Source: Paraktedonobacter sp035294465
GTDB taxonomy: Bacteria > Chloroflexota > Ktedonobacteria > Ktedonobacterales > Ktedonobacteraceae
Length of the DNA: 34,659 bases
Direction: 5' to 3'
Assembly: GCA_035294465.1 (NCBI GenBank)
Contig: DATGKW010000009.1
Location: forward strand, 1 to 34,659
Position numbers and translations under genes: made by a program. The notes under the pieces are model-generated. The model searched no databases. It saw only the letters and a program-made list of their open reading frames with translations, and was not told where the DNA came from. Each line of letters starts with the position of its first letter. The first letter of the stretch is position 1. This document shows positions 6,239-14,735 of the stretch, piece after piece.

Positions 6239-8671
6239 ATGATAGAATCGCAAGATTTGCTGGCGGGACTCAATGAGCCACAGCGCGAGGCCGTTACGAC
6301 GACAGAGGGGCCGGTGCTGATTCTGGCCGGACCGGGCAGCGGGAAGACTCGCGTGATTACGCACCGCATCGCTTATCTTGTACGCGAGCGGGGCGTGTCT
6401 CCCTGGCGCATTCTGGGCGTGACCTTTACGAACAAAGCCGCGAAAGAAATGCGCGAGCGCCTGGAGCGGCTGGTGGGCATCAACGAGTCAAAGGAGATGC
6501 ACATTGGTACCTTCCACGCCATCTGCGCGCGCGTGCTGCGGACCGAGGCCGATTATCTGGCCCCGCTTGGCTTGAATCGCTCGTTCGTGATTTTCGATAC
6601 AGACGATCAAGCCACGCTGATTAAGCAAGCGATTAAAGACCTGGACCTGGATGAGAAACAATACCGCCCCTCGACTCTCCAGGGATTGATCTCGCGTGCG
6701 AAAAATGAGATGCGCAACCCCGATCAAATGGCCGAGCTGGCGACGAAATACATTGAAGAAGTGGCGGCGCGGGTCTATAAGCGATACCAGCGCTTGTTGC
6801 GTGCGAATAACGGCGTGGACTTTGACGACCTGCTGATGATTACGGAACGGCTCTGGCGCAGCGAGCCGGAAGTGTTGAGGCGCTATCAACACCGCTGGCA
6901 CTATATCCACGTAGATGAGTTTCAGGATTGTAACCTGACTCAATATAAGCTCATCCGCCTGCTAGGCTATGGCACCGATGACCGGCGCGAGGGTCGGGGC
7001 AACGTCTGCGTTGTTGGGGATGATGATCAGATGATCTATACCTGGCGCGGGGCCAGCGCGGAGAACGTGGTGCGTTTCGAGGAGGATTTTCCTCAACGCA
7101 AGCTCATCCTCCTGGAGCAGAATTATCGCTCGACCCAGAATATCCTTGACGCTGCCCGCAACGTAGTGCAGCGCAACCGCCTGCGCAAAGACAAGCGTTT
7201 GTGGACCGCTTTGGGCACCGGCGAAAAGATCACGCTGCACGAAGCGTATAACGAAGAAGAAGAGGGATCCTGGATCGCGCACGAGATCCAGCGCCTGCTG
7301 GCTCGCGGCGAGGTTGAGCGCCGGGGGGATATCGCGGTCATGTATCGTACCAACGCGCAATCACGCGCCCTGGAAGAGCAGTTTATGCGCTCGAATATTC
7401 CTTATAAAGTCATCGGCAGCCGCAAGTTCTATGAGCGCAAAGAGATCAAAGATATGCTTGCCTATCTGCGTCTGCTGGCCAATCCTCATGATGATCTGAG
7501 CTTGCAGCGTATTATCAACGTGCCCAACCGCAAAATTGGCCCCAAAAGCGTCGGCGAATTGCAGCGCTGGGCCAACGACCAGCATATTTCACTCGCTGAA
7601 GCGGTTCTGCGAGCCGATCAGCATCCCACATTGGGCAAGGCTGCGAAAAACGCTCTGCAAAGCTTTGCCGCTCTCCTGGCCGATCTTACAATGTCTATGG
7701 AGGAACTGCGCCTGCCCGAACTGCTCGACCGCATCGCCGAACGCAGCGGTTACGGTCCCGACCTGCGCGAAACGCCCGAAGGAGAAGAGCGCTGGAGCAA
7801 CGTACTGGAGCTGCGCCGAATGGCTACCGACTATGCTGAGATCGAAACGGGCGTGGCTCTTGAGCTTTTTCTGGAGAATGTCGCGCTTGTGGGCGGCGCA
7901 GACACCACGCAGACCAGCGAGGACGGGAAGCTGATTCAGGAAGAGAACAAGGATGCCGTTACGCTGATTACGCTGCACGCGGCCAAGGGTCTGGAGTATC
8001 CGGTGGTTTTCATCGTCGGTATGGATGAAGGTTCGCTGCCGCACGCGCGTTCTGTAGACAAACCAGAGCAGTTGGAAGAAGAGCGCCGCCTGGCCTATGT
8101 GGGTTTTACCCGTGCCATGCGCAGGCTCTATCTCGTGCGAGCCTACCGGCGTTCTTCCTTTGGCGAGGCTCAGGTAACGGAGCCATCGCGCTTCCTGGAG
8201 GATATTCCCCTGGATCTGATTTCCAGCCCCGGTTATGGGAAAGCCACGCAGGTAGGTGGCCTGCGTTCGATTCCTGGACGGCGCACAAGCTGGGAAGAAG
8301 ATTACAACCAGGACCCGTATACCCCCCGGGAGAGCGGCCGTGTCTATGGTTCAGGCAAACCTGGCACCCCGCAGTGGAGCTCGCGCCCATCGACTCCTCC
8401 CAAAGCGCCCACCATGCCGCCCACGCGCAAGAGCGGCGGTGAGAAGCGGCCAACCCTGCCACCTCGCACACTGCCATCCTCCCTTACGCCTGCACAACCC
8501 AGGGAGCAGCAATACAAACCGGGTGATCGGGTTAGCCACGCGATATTCGGCGAAGGGGTGGTGCTCAAAAGCGAAATGGAAGAGCAGACCGAGTTCGTCG
8601 AAGTGCAGTTCCAGGGTAAGCATGGCAAAAAGCGCTTGAGTATGGACTTTGCCAGGCTTGAGAAGCTCTAG
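6239..8671 (+). CDS. pcrA: ATP-dependent 3'-5' DNA helicase PcrA/UvrD
   Basis: A superfamily 1A helicase of 810 residues that unwinds DNA in nucleotide excision and mismatch repair and clears replication blocks. Motifs in order: Q motif LNEPQREAV (11-19), Walker A AGPGSGKT (30-37), FTNKAAKEM (63-71), Walker B VDEFQD (225-230), motif III VVGDDDQMIYTWRGA (258-272), motif IV QNYRST, motif V TLHAAKGLEYPVVF and motif VI EERRLAYVGFTRA. A Pro/Ser/Thr-rich linker follows, then the Tudor-like C-terminal domain of PcrA (GDRVSHAIFGEGVV) that binds RNA polymerase in Bacillus. The start ATG at 6239 has AGGAACG before it; an upstream in-frame GTG at 6137 would lie close to the predicted transcription start and is unlikely. 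All catalytic motifs look intact. Confidence 0.95.
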   Translation: MIESQDLLAGLNEPQREAVTTTEGPVLILAGPGSGKTRVITHRIAYLVRERGVSPWRILGVTFTNKAAKEMRERLERLVGINESKEMHIGTFHAICARVLRTEADYLAPLGLNRSFVIFDTDDQATLIKQAIKDLDLDEKQYRPSTLQGLISRAKNEMRNPDQMAELATKYIEEVAARVYKRYQRLLRANNGVDFDDLLMITERLWRSEPEVLRRYQHRWHYIHVDEFQDCNLTQYKLIRLLGYGTDDRREGRGNVCVVGDDDQMIYTWRGASAENVVRFEEDFPQRKLILLEQNYRSTQNILDAARNVVQRNRLRKDKRLWTALGTGEKITLHEAYNEEEEGSWIAHEIQRLLARGEVERRGDIAVMYRTNAQSRALEEQFMRSNIPYKVIGSRKFYERKEIKDMLAYLRLLANPHDDLSLQRIINVPNRKIGPKSVGELQRWANDQHISLAEAVLRADQHPTLGKAAKNALQSFAALLADLTMSMEELRLPELLDRIAERSGYGPDLRETPEGEERWSNVLELRRMATDYAEIETGVALELFLENVALVGGADTTQTSEDGKLIQEENKDAVTLITLHAAKGLEYPVVFIVGMDEGSLPHARSVDKPEQLEEERRLAYVGFTRAMRRLYLVRAYRRSSFGEAQVTEPSRFLEDIPLDLISSPGYGKATQVGGLRSIPGRRTSWEEDYNQDPYTPRESGRVYGSGKPGTPQWSSRPSTPPKAPTMPPTRKSGGEKRPTLPPRTLPSSLTPAQPREQQYKPGDRVSHAIFGEGVVLKSEMEEQTEFVEVQFQGKHGKKRLSMDFARLEKL

Positions 8672-8683
8672 TTCCAATCCCCA

Positions 8684-8711
8684 CAAGAAAAGACATTGAT
8701 CTCTTTTCTTG
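8684..8711. terminator. Hairpin after pcrA
   Basis: A perfect 10-bp stem (8684-8693 with 8702-8711) around an 8-base loop, 13 bases after the pcrA stop and before the convergent hydrolase gene. The stem is A/T-rich and there is no T-run after it, so it is a weak or bidirectional terminator at best. A second imperfect inverted repeat (8731-8737 with 8751-8757) follows. Confidence 0.4.
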
Positions 8712-8757
8712 AAGAGGCGTGTACAGACGAGACACAGGCCGGTCGGGTGTCTGTGTC

Positions 8758-9390
8758 CTAAAAATCCTCTTGGAGCAGTGTTTCGTACAAAAAGTTCGTG
8801 ATCATCGCTTCAACATCATCCAGCCGGTTCTGAAAGAAGTGATCAGCGCCGATGACCGGGATCAGGCTTTTGGGAGCGGGAACTCGCTCGAACCACATGC
8901 GAGTTAATTCAAAAGGCGCCTGCTCATCAAGGGTTCCGTGGATGAACAGCTTTGGCTTGTGGCAGCCGGCCAGGTGATCGCTGCCAAACATCCTGGCCGG
9001 GGTCCCCAGACCAATCATCGCCTGGACGCGATCATCCGTACAAGCCACACGCAGGCCCACCCAGGCACCAAAGGAGAAGCCAGCCAGCACGACCGGCAAG
9101 CCGGGATAGCGATGACTCAGAAACTCCAGGGCATAACGCACATCATCCATTTCTCCGCGCCCCTCGTCGTACACGCCCGTACTATGCCCCACGCCTCGAA
9201 AATTAAAGCGCAGAGCTGGCAGACCCAGCGTTTGCAGTACCTGAGCAGTTTTAAAAACGACCTTGTTGTGCATCGTTCCGCCGCCGAGGGGATGAGGATG
9301 GCAGACAAGCGCCGCGTAACGCAGTTCCACTCCCGCCTCTTCAGGCTTCAAAATGCCTTCCAGATGCCCCGCTGGCGTCGAGATATTCAC
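8758..9390 (-). CDS. Alpha/beta hydrolase (dienelactone hydrolase-like)
   Basis: A 210-residue serine hydrolase of the alpha/beta fold. The family start CHPHPLGGGTMHNKVV (about 30-45) and RFNFRGVGHSTG (61-72) are typical of small cytoplasmic hydrolases annotated as alpha/beta or dienelactone-like. The catalytic triad is visible: nucleophile S106 in GFSFG, D155 in HGTLDEQAPF and H184 in GADHFF. No signal peptide is seen. The start is GTG at 9388-9390, with AGGT about 7 bases before. It converges on pcrA and has its own promoter. The substrate cannot be inferred; no pathway gene adjoins it. Confidence 0.85.
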   Translation of the reverse strand: MNISTPAGHLEGILKPEEAGVELRYAALVCHPHPLGGGTMHNKVVFKTAQVLQTLGLPALRFNFRGVGHSTGVYDEGRGEMDDVRYALEFLSHRYPGLPVVLAGFSFGAWVGLRVACTDDRVQAMIGLGTPARMFGSDHLAGCHKPKLFIHGTLDEQAPFELTRMWFERVPAPKSLIPVIGADHFFQNRLDDVEAMITNFLYETLLQEDF

Positions 9391-9470
9391 ATGTAGTACC
9401 TGGCCGATGACGCACCTTCCTTTCTAGCCAGCGCGAATAATGGCATTTCCACCGCAACAGAACGATAAAT

Positions 9471-9498
9471 AGTATAGCACGTTGGAAGAGGTCGGCAA
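9471..9498 (-). promoter_or_regulatory. Promoter of the alpha/beta hydrolase gene
   Basis: On the minus strand TTGCCG (9493-9498) and TATACT (9471-9476) with a 16-base spacer. The leader would be about 75 bases. On the plus strand a lone TATAAT at 9556-9561 may serve the kinase pair, but it has no convincing -35. Confidence 0.5.
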
Positions 9499-9671
9499 AA
9501 AGGGACATACAGGAATCCGCACTCCCTACCAGGCGTTTTTGCCTCCTTCTCTGTCTATAATAACGCGAAGGAAACAACACATTCTTGAGCATGCCCTTGA
9601 CAAGATGTAAGAAAGTTCGTAATAATCGATATATACCTTTTAAGCATCATTCTTGTAGAGAAGGACTGCCG

Positions 9672-10406
9672 ATGCAAACCTATGGCTCTCATGCTTATCC
9701 AGGCCGGCTTTTTGTTGTTGAAGGAGTAGATGGATCGGGCAAAAGTACACAAATTGCGCTACTTCGCCAGTGGTTGATCAGCGAAGGATATACGGTATTC
9801 TTCAGCGAATGGAACTCTTCACCTCTGGTGAAAAAGACGACCAGCAAAGGCAAGAAGAAACAATTACTCACTTCCACGACTTTCAGCCTGATTCATGCCA
9901 CGGATTTTGCCGACCGCACGGAACATGATATTATCCCTCCGCTCAAGGCCGGGGCTATCGTGCTGGCGGATCGCTATATCTACACGGCCTTCGCGCGCGA
10001 TGTAGCGCGCAATGTGGACCGCCAGTGGGTACGTGAACTTTATCAATTCGCGGTGAAACCAACAGTGGCTTTCTACTATCGCATTCCTCTAGAGATCTCA
10101 CTGAGCCGCATCCTGAGCGGGCGCGCGGAACTCAAATATTACGAAGCCGGGCTGGATCTGGGCTTGAGTAGTGACCCACAGGAAAGCTTCAGGCTCTTTC
10201 AACAACGTATCGTATCCGAATACGAAACGATGGTAGACGAGTTTGGCCTGACGGCGATGGACGCAACACTGCCGATTCCAGAACAGCAGCGGCGCATGCG
10301 CGAGATTATCCTTCCCCACCTCCAGGGAGTGCGTCGGATGCGCTCCTCTGCAAAAGAAGCGGCCTGGGCTGGCCTGGCGCGGGAGATGCGTCCATCGCGC
10401 CCGTAA
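9672..10406 (+). CDS. Thymidylate kinase-like P-loop kinase (first of tandem pair)
   Basis: A 244-residue nucleotide-kinase-fold protein. Walker A is intact (VEGVDGSGKSTQ, about residues 17-28), LADRYIYT supplies the DR(Y) motif of dTMP kinases, and KPTVAFYYRIPLEISLSRIL is the strand-helix usually written PDLTLYLDV...AL in that family. The REPGGT segment that contacts thymidylate in canonical Tmk is replaced by FSEWNSSPLVKKTT, so the phosphate acceptor may differ. The start ATG at 9672 has GAAGGA 7 bases upstream; an upstream in-frame start at 9585 is poorly supported. The next gene, a paralogue, begins 20 bases after its stop. Its C-terminus carries a basic tail (RRMRSSAKEAAW) the paralogue lacks. 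dTMP kinase, or a related nucleoside-phosphate kinase, is the safest name. Confidence 0.8.
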   Translation: MQTYGSHAYPGRLFVVEGVDGSGKSTQIALLRQWLISEGYTVFFSEWNSSPLVKKTTSKGKKKQLLTSTTFSLIHATDFADRTEHDIIPPLKAGAIVLADRYIYTAFARDVARNVDRQWVRELYQFAVKPTVAFYYRIPLEISLSRILSGRAELKYYEAGLDLGLSSDPQESFRLFQQRIVSEYETMVDEFGLTAMDATLPIPEQQRRMREIILPHLQGVRRMRSSAKEAAWAGLAREMRPSRP

Positions 10407-10426
10407 ACGCTAAAAAGAGAGACGAA

Positions 10427-11116
10427 ATGACAGAACTGGTCTTCTATGGCATCGATGCAATTCATTTAAAAGAGCGCGACGAACTTTTGCCTGGCCGCCT
10501 GATCGTTATCGAGGGAACCGATAGCGTTGGTCGTTCAACCCAGCTGCGCCTGCTGCGTCCCTGGTTGGAAAGCAGCGGCTACGCCGTGGCTGACACTGAA
10601 ATGACGCGCTCAGAACTGGTTGGCGCCGGGCTAAAACAGGCCAAAGAGGGTCATACACTTGGAACGATCACCCTCAATCTCTTCTACGCCACAGATTTCG
10701 TTGATCGCTTTGAAAGCCAGATCCTTCCCGCCCTGCGCGCAGGTTTTATTGTCCTGACCGACCGTTATATCTACTCGCTGATAGCCCGCGCGCTAGTACG
10801 AGGAGCCAATCCTCAGTGGATTCGCTCCATCTATGGCCTGGCGCTCAAGCCCGACGCCATTTTCTACCTCAAGATTAGCCTCGAAGATCTGATCCCGCGC
10901 GTCCTGCAGAAAGGCGGGTTTGACTACTGGGAATCGGGCATGGACATGCGCCTGGGCGATGATCTCTTTGAAAGCTTCGTGAACTACCAGACGCGTCTGC
11001 TGGCCTGCTTCGATGACCTGGCAGCCGAATACGATTTCCAGGTACTTGATGCCAGTCTGCCTGTAGATGCCCTGCTGGAACAATTGAAGAAACGCATTAT
11101 TCCACTGCTGCCATAG
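10427..11116 (+). CDS. Thymidylate kinase-like paralogue with altered Walker A
   Basis: A 229-residue paralogue of the preceding gene. Shared blocks include the ATDFVDR segment (ATDFADR in the first gene), RAGFIVLTDRYIYS (KAGAIVLADRYIYT), QWIRSIYGLALKPDAIFYLK and YWESGMDMRLGDDLFESF. Its P-loop reads EGTDSVGRSTQ: the Lys that binds the ATP phosphates is Arg at residue 36 (codon CGT at 10532-10534) and GSGK has become SVGR. The rest of the fold is kept and the gene is not decayed, so it may be a weak kinase, a kinase with shifted mechanism, or a pseudokinase partner of the first protein. ATG at 10427 has only a weak GAGAGAC site, suggesting coupling to the upstream gene. It converges on threonine ammonia-lyase with 6 bases between the stops. 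Confidence 0.78.
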   Translation: MTELVFYGIDAIHLKERDELLPGRLIVIEGTDSVGRSTQLRLLRPWLESSGYAVADTEMTRSELVGAGLKQAKEGHTLGTITLNLFYATDFVDRFESQILPALRAGFIVLTDRYIYSLIARALVRGANPQWIRSIYGLALKPDAIFYLKISLEDLIPRVLQKGGFDYWESGMDMRLGDDLFESFVNYQTRLLACFDDLAAEYDFQVLDASLPVDALLEQLKKRIIPLLP

Positions 11117-11122
11117 TGCAGG

Positions 11123-12445
11123 CTATTTTGCATCCCAGCTATTGGCCTCTTCAACCTCATAACCCGCGTCACGCAAGCGCTGCAGCAATTGCTCGCACTG
11201 GGCACGGTCGCGTGTTTCCAGAGTGAGCGTCTCCTCGCGCTGCATGATGGGCAACCGGTTGGAAATACGCTGGTGGCGCACATCGATAATGTTGATGCGC
11301 ATATCAGCGATAATCGCGAGCAGGCGCATCAATTCGCCAGGGCGGTCAATCAAGCAGGTGTGAATTACAAAGTAGCGTCCTGCCGCAGCCAGGCCGTGTT
11401 CGATAAAGCGCCCGACCAGGTTAATATCGATATTTCCGCCGGTCAGCGGCACCAGCACCTTTTTGCCGGGCAACTTGAGCGTACCACTTAGCAGCGCGGC
11501 CACTCCTACCGCCCCGGCCCCCTCAACCAGCATCTTATTGCGCTCCATCAAGAAGAGTACCGCGCCGATAATCGCCTCATCTTCGACCACTACCACATCG
11601 TCAACCAGCCGCGAGATAATCTCGAAAGTCATTTCACCGGGTCGTTTGACCGCGATCCCATCGGCGATGGTAGAGATGGCAGGCAGGGTACGCAGTTCGC
11701 CCGCGTCAAGAGCGGCGCGAGTGCTGGCTGCGCCTGCCGCCTGCACGCCAATTACCGTGATATTTGGGCGCAGCGCCTTTGCCGCGATGGCGATGCCAGA
11801 GATCAAACCACCACCTCCGACGGGCACAACCAGCGCGTCGGCGTCCGGCAAATCGCTGAGCATCTCCAGGCCCAGCGTACCCTGTCCTGCGATTACATCG
11901 GGATCGTCGAAAGCATGCACAAAGGCGGCCCCGGACTCTGCTTGCAGTTCCAGGCAGCGTTGGTAGGCATCGTCATAGGTTACGCCGTACAGCACGACCT
12001 GCGCTCCATAGCCCTGGGTAGCCATGACTTTGGCCAGCGGAGCCGCTTCTGGCATCACAATCGTGCAGGGGACGTTCGCCTGAGCAGCGGCGATGGCCAC
12101 GCCCTGCGCATGGTTGCCCGCTGATGCCGCGATCACGCCTCGCTTGCGCTCTTGCTCGCTCAGCCGCGAAACTTTAAAGCTAGCGCCGCGCACCTTAAAT
12201 GAGCCGGAGCGCTGCATATTCTCAGCTTTTAGATAAATATCTGCATGTGTAATCTCGTGCAACGTGCGAGAGGGAGCAAGCGGGGTATGATGAAGGCGAG
12301 GCTTGAGGAGTTTATGGGCCTCCCAGATATCGGCAATCGTGACTGGCGAGCGATGAGTAAGTGTAGTGGTTGCGGCAGGGCTGTCAGCCGTTTCGCTTTC
12401 TGGCGGAGCAGTGACAGTGGGTGTATTATCCTCAACTGAGCGCAT
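11123..12445 (-). CDS. ilvA: Threonine ammonia-lyase (threonine dehydratase) with ACT domain
   Basis: A PLP enzyme converting L-threonine to 2-oxobutanoate and ammonia, the first step of isoleucine synthesis or of threonine catabolism. The PLP lysine is K84 in SGSFKVRGA, the phosphate-binding glycine loop is VPVGGGGLISG (208-218), and SAGNHAQGVA lies at 108-117. A C-terminal ACT domain follows (about 360-436, with RPGELMRLLAIIADMRINII), giving the 400-residue architecture of TdcB-like/short IlvA rather than the 510-residue E. coli form. The N-terminal 33 residues are a low-complexity Thr/Pro/Glu extension before the conserved start. The ATG is at 12443-12445. It converges on the kinase pair. 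Biosynthetic and catabolic roles cannot be told apart; no other ilv gene is in the window. Confidence 0.9.
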   Translation of the reverse strand: MRSVEDNTPTVTAPPESETADSPAATTTLTHRSPVTIADIWEAHKLLKPRLHHTPLAPSRTLHEITHADIYLKAENMQRSGSFKVRGASFKVSRLSEQERKRGVIAASAGNHAQGVAIAAAQANVPCTIVMPEAAPLAKVMATQGYGAQVVLYGVTYDDAYQRCLELQAESGAAFVHAFDDPDVIAGQGTLGLEMLSDLPDADALVVPVGGGGLISGIAIAAKALRPNITVIGVQAAGAASTRAALDAGELRTLPAISTIADGIAVKRPGEMTFEIISRLVDDVVVVEDEAIIGAVLFLMERNKMLVEGAGAVGVAALLSGTLKLPGKKVLVPLTGGNIDINLVGRFIEHGLAAAGRYFVIHTCLIDRPGELMRLLAIIADMRINIIDVRHQRISNRLPIMQREETLTLETRDRAQCEQLLQRLRDAGYEVEEANSWDAK

Positions 12446-12532
12446 GACGTGATACGGTCCTTCTTCTTAATTATTCCCGCGCTGGATCATACCACGAACG
12501 CTGTGGCCGGCCAAATATAAATTATGTGGGCT

Positions 12533-12561
12533 ATTATAGCGCAAGTGAGAGGAAGAAACAA
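12533..12561 (-). promoter_or_regulatory. Promoter of ilvA
   Basis: On the minus strand TTGTTT (12556-12561) and a consensus TATAAT (12533-12538) are 17 bases apart. The leader to the ATG would be about 80 bases. I see no T-box features in it. Confidence 0.65.
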
Positions 12562-12586
12562 CCTTCGCAAGATCAGGGAGAAAGAG

Positions 12587-12805
12587 TTAAGAATCCGACA
12601 CCTCTTTATTGATCGGCACAATCTTTTGTAAGAGATCATCTATCTGCTCTTGCTCCAAGCCCTGTGCATCTCCTTGCACAGTAACATCGCGCTGAAAGAG
12701 GAGAAATCGGGACGAAGAGAGAGCAGGCCAGATACGCAGATGACCGTCGAAATCTTTCCCTGCTGTAGAAAAAGATAACCGCGCAATATGGAAGAAGCTG
12801 CTCAC
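12587..12805 (-). CDS. Small hypothetical protein
   Basis: A 72-residue frame from GTG at 12803-12805 to 12587 that I do not recognise. Its middle (HLRIWPALSSSRFLLFQRDV) and acidic C-terminal helix (QGLEQEQIDDLLQKIV) look like real protein, and the frame continues open a few codons upstream (RSYVYF). It lies just beyond the strong hairpin that ends the upstream operon. There is no SD site; a TATACT at about 12809-12814 sits so near the GTG that a leaderless transcript is conceivable, with TTGAGA 15 bases before that. It could also be the remnant of a longer gene. The space up to the ilvA promoter (12562-12586) holds nothing visible. Confidence 0.35.
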   Translation of the reverse strand: MSSFFHIARLSFSTAGKDFDGHLRIWPALSSSRFLLFQRDVTVQGDAQGLEQEQIDDLLQKIVPINKEVSDS

Positions 12806-12831
12806 GAAGTATACATACGATCTACTATTCT

Positions 12832-12877
12832 CAAAACAGAAGCGCCTCCATCTGATAGTGGAGGCGCTTCTGTTTTG
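12832..12877. terminator. Strong bidirectional terminator hairpin
   Basis: A perfect 19-bp stem (12832-12850 with 12859-12877) around an 8-base loop, 10 bases after the stop of the R3H ATPase gene. The base of the stem is CAAAACAG paired with CTGTTTTG, so a short U-run follows the GC-rich core in either direction. It ends the pdx/GNAT/ATPase gene series. Confidence 0.88.
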
Positions 12878-12887
12878 AAAGATGGTA

Positions 12888-14735
12888 TCAGTCGCGTGTG
12901 CGGAAGATCTTCACACGCCGGAACGGCTCTTTGCCACGGCTGCGCGAGCTGAGATTGTAGCGGGTAGCCATCTGGTGCTGCAAGCGACGAATATAGGCGT
13001 TGGCCGGAGCCAGTTCAGCCGTCGTCAGGCCCTTGTTCAGCACCTGGTGAATGGCGTCCTCGGTCTCCAGCAAGGCCCGCGTCGTATCATCCTTCGCTGT
13101 GCCATCATTGTCCTCGTCAGTCTCCTCGGCTTCGCCCGGCTGGCGCTCCGTAGGGAGGTTGTAGATGCGCGCCAGCGCGTGCTGCATCTGGGCAATGGTA
13201 TTATTTTTCAGGATGATGATCAACTTCTGATCCTGCTCGGCCTCCTGCAAGCGCTCCGGCTGGCGGCGATAATAGTTCTTTAACGTGACGACCGCGTCGG
13301 CATCGGCCTGGTTTTTTGCCACAATGATCGGTACACGCAACTGGCGAGCTGCTTCTGTCAGGCGGTCGCGGCTAACCCCGAAAGGATAGACACGCAGCGT
13401 CTTCATGATCGGCAGGCGCTCGATCTCACCCTCTGGTGCGTAGATACCCTCTTCTGCAGGGATAGCACGCGCCAGCGTGACCACCTCGGTACCATTCTGC
13501 CCCCGAACATCACCGGGAGCAGTACCTGTGGGTGCGAGAGCATGCACCTGGTATGGGGCTGGAGCCTGACCGCGCCCGCGCGCCCGCTCATTTCCACCGG
13601 CAACGCGGCGCATGGCGTTGCCATTCCAACCATTATCGCCGCGTTCACGCTCAAACGTGCGCGGAGTCATGGCAAAGCCTTCGACGCCCCAGGTTGGCAC
13701 TTCCATGCCGCCAGAGGTAATGCGGCGAGCAGTTACCCGTCCAGTCTCTTCATCGCGCGTGCGCTCCTCGGCTACTACCGTCTGGCCGCGCAGCATGCTA
13801 TCAACCGTATCGGCCACGTCTCGATGCACGATCAGTTCCTGCCAGCTCTGCTGTTCTACTACCACATCGAAGGTTGGCGGTGCCTTGCGCTCCAGGATAC
13901 TCTTCTGTGTGTGACGGCGACGCGCCTCTTCATCGCCCAGGGTTACGGTTTGAATGCCGCCGACCAGATCCGAAAGAGTAGGGTTAACCAGCAGGTTGCT
14001 CAGCGAATTACCGTGAGCGGTCGCCACCAGTTGCACACCGCGTTCCGCAATAGTACGGGCCGCTGCGGCCTCCAGTTCGGTACCGATCTCATCAATCACG
14101 ATAACCTGGGGCATGTGGTTCTCTACCGCCTCGATCATCACCGCGTGTTGCTCAGCCGTGCGCGCCACTTGCATGCGGCGCGCGCGTCCGATTCCGGGGT
14201 GAGGGATGTCTCCATCGCCCGCGATTTCATTCGAGGTATCCACCACCACCACACGTTTATTTGCCTCGTCCGCCAGCACGCGCGCTATCTCACGTAGCAG
14301 GGTGGTTTTCCCCACGCCTGGACGCCCCAGGATCAAGATTGATTGGCCTTGCTCAACAATGTCGCGAATGAGTGCGATACTACCCAGCACTGCTCGACCG
14401 ATGCGACAGGTCAGGCCAACGACTTTTCCTTTACGGTTGCGCAGCGCGCTGATGCGGTGCAACGTGCGTTCGATGCCAGCGCGGTTGTCATCGCCAAATT
14501 CACCGATGCGCTCAACCACATATTCGAGGTCGAACTCGGTCACTGGCTGATTACTCAGGATCACCTCCCCCTCCGGGAACCGGCCCTCGGGCAAACGTCC
14601 GAGGTCCATTACGATCTCCAGTAGTTCGCTCCGATTCTCCAGTTGATTCACCGCTGCATGGATCGCGGGCGGTAACGTCACCAGCAGAGCTTCCAGATCG
14701 TCAGTGATCGCGTGTTGCATAGGCAGTTCTATCAC
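12888..14735 (-). CDS. AAA ATPase with R3H domain (Ycf45-like)
   Basis: A 615-residue protein of the type named R3H domain-containing nucleic acid-binding ATPase, related to plastid Ycf45 and, in the ATPase part, to sporulation protein SpoIIIAA. The ATPase core (about 90-290) has Walker A GRPGVGKTT (137-145), Walker B VIVIDEIGTE (211-220) and ATAHG near 248. A disordered Gly/Arg/Pro-rich linker (about 330-430) leads to a second conserved part (MKTLRVYPFGVSRDRL, about 445) and a C-terminal R3H domain (about 545-610, with EPFRRVKIFR at the end). Proteins with this plan are common in cyanobacteria, Chloroflexota and Firmicutes; their cellular job is unknown. The GTG start overlaps the stop of the upstream GNAT gene as GTGA, strong evidence for this start; an ATG five codons on (14720) is the alternative. 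ATPase and single-stranded nucleic-acid binding are inferred. Confidence 0.85.
   Translation of the reverse strand: MIELPMQHAITDDLEALLVTLPPAIHAAVNQLENRSELLEIVMDLGRLPEGRFPEGEVILSNQPVTEFDLEYVVERIGEFGDDNRAGIERTLHRISALRNRKGKVVGLTCRIGRAVLGSIALIRDIVEQGQSILILGRPGVGKTTLLREIARVLADEANKRVVVVDTSNEIAGDGDIPHPGIGRARRMQVARTAEQHAVMIEAVENHMPQVIVIDEIGTELEAAAARTIAERGVQLVATAHGNSLSNLLVNPTLSDLVGGIQTVTLGDEEARRRHTQKSILERKAPPTFDVVVEQQSWQELIVHRDVADTVDSMLRGQTVVAEERTRDEETGRVTARRITSGGMEVPTWGVEGFAMTPRTFERERGDNGWNGNAMRRVAGGNERARGRGQAPAPYQVHALAPTGTAPGDVRGQNGTEVVTLARAIPAEEGIYAPEGEIERLPIMKTLRVYPFGVSRDRLTEAARQLRVPIIVAKNQADADAVVTLKNYYRRQPERLQEAEQDQKLIIILKNNTIAQMQHALARIYNLPTERQPGEAEETDEDNDGTAKDDTTRALLETEDAIHQVLNKGLTTAELAPANAYIRRLQHQMATRYNLSSRSRGKEPFRRVKIFRTRD

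Noticed and set aside
13542..14297. 251-codon plus-strand frame opposite the R3H ATPase
   Set aside because: Antisense to intact Walker motifs; composition is that of a shadow frame.
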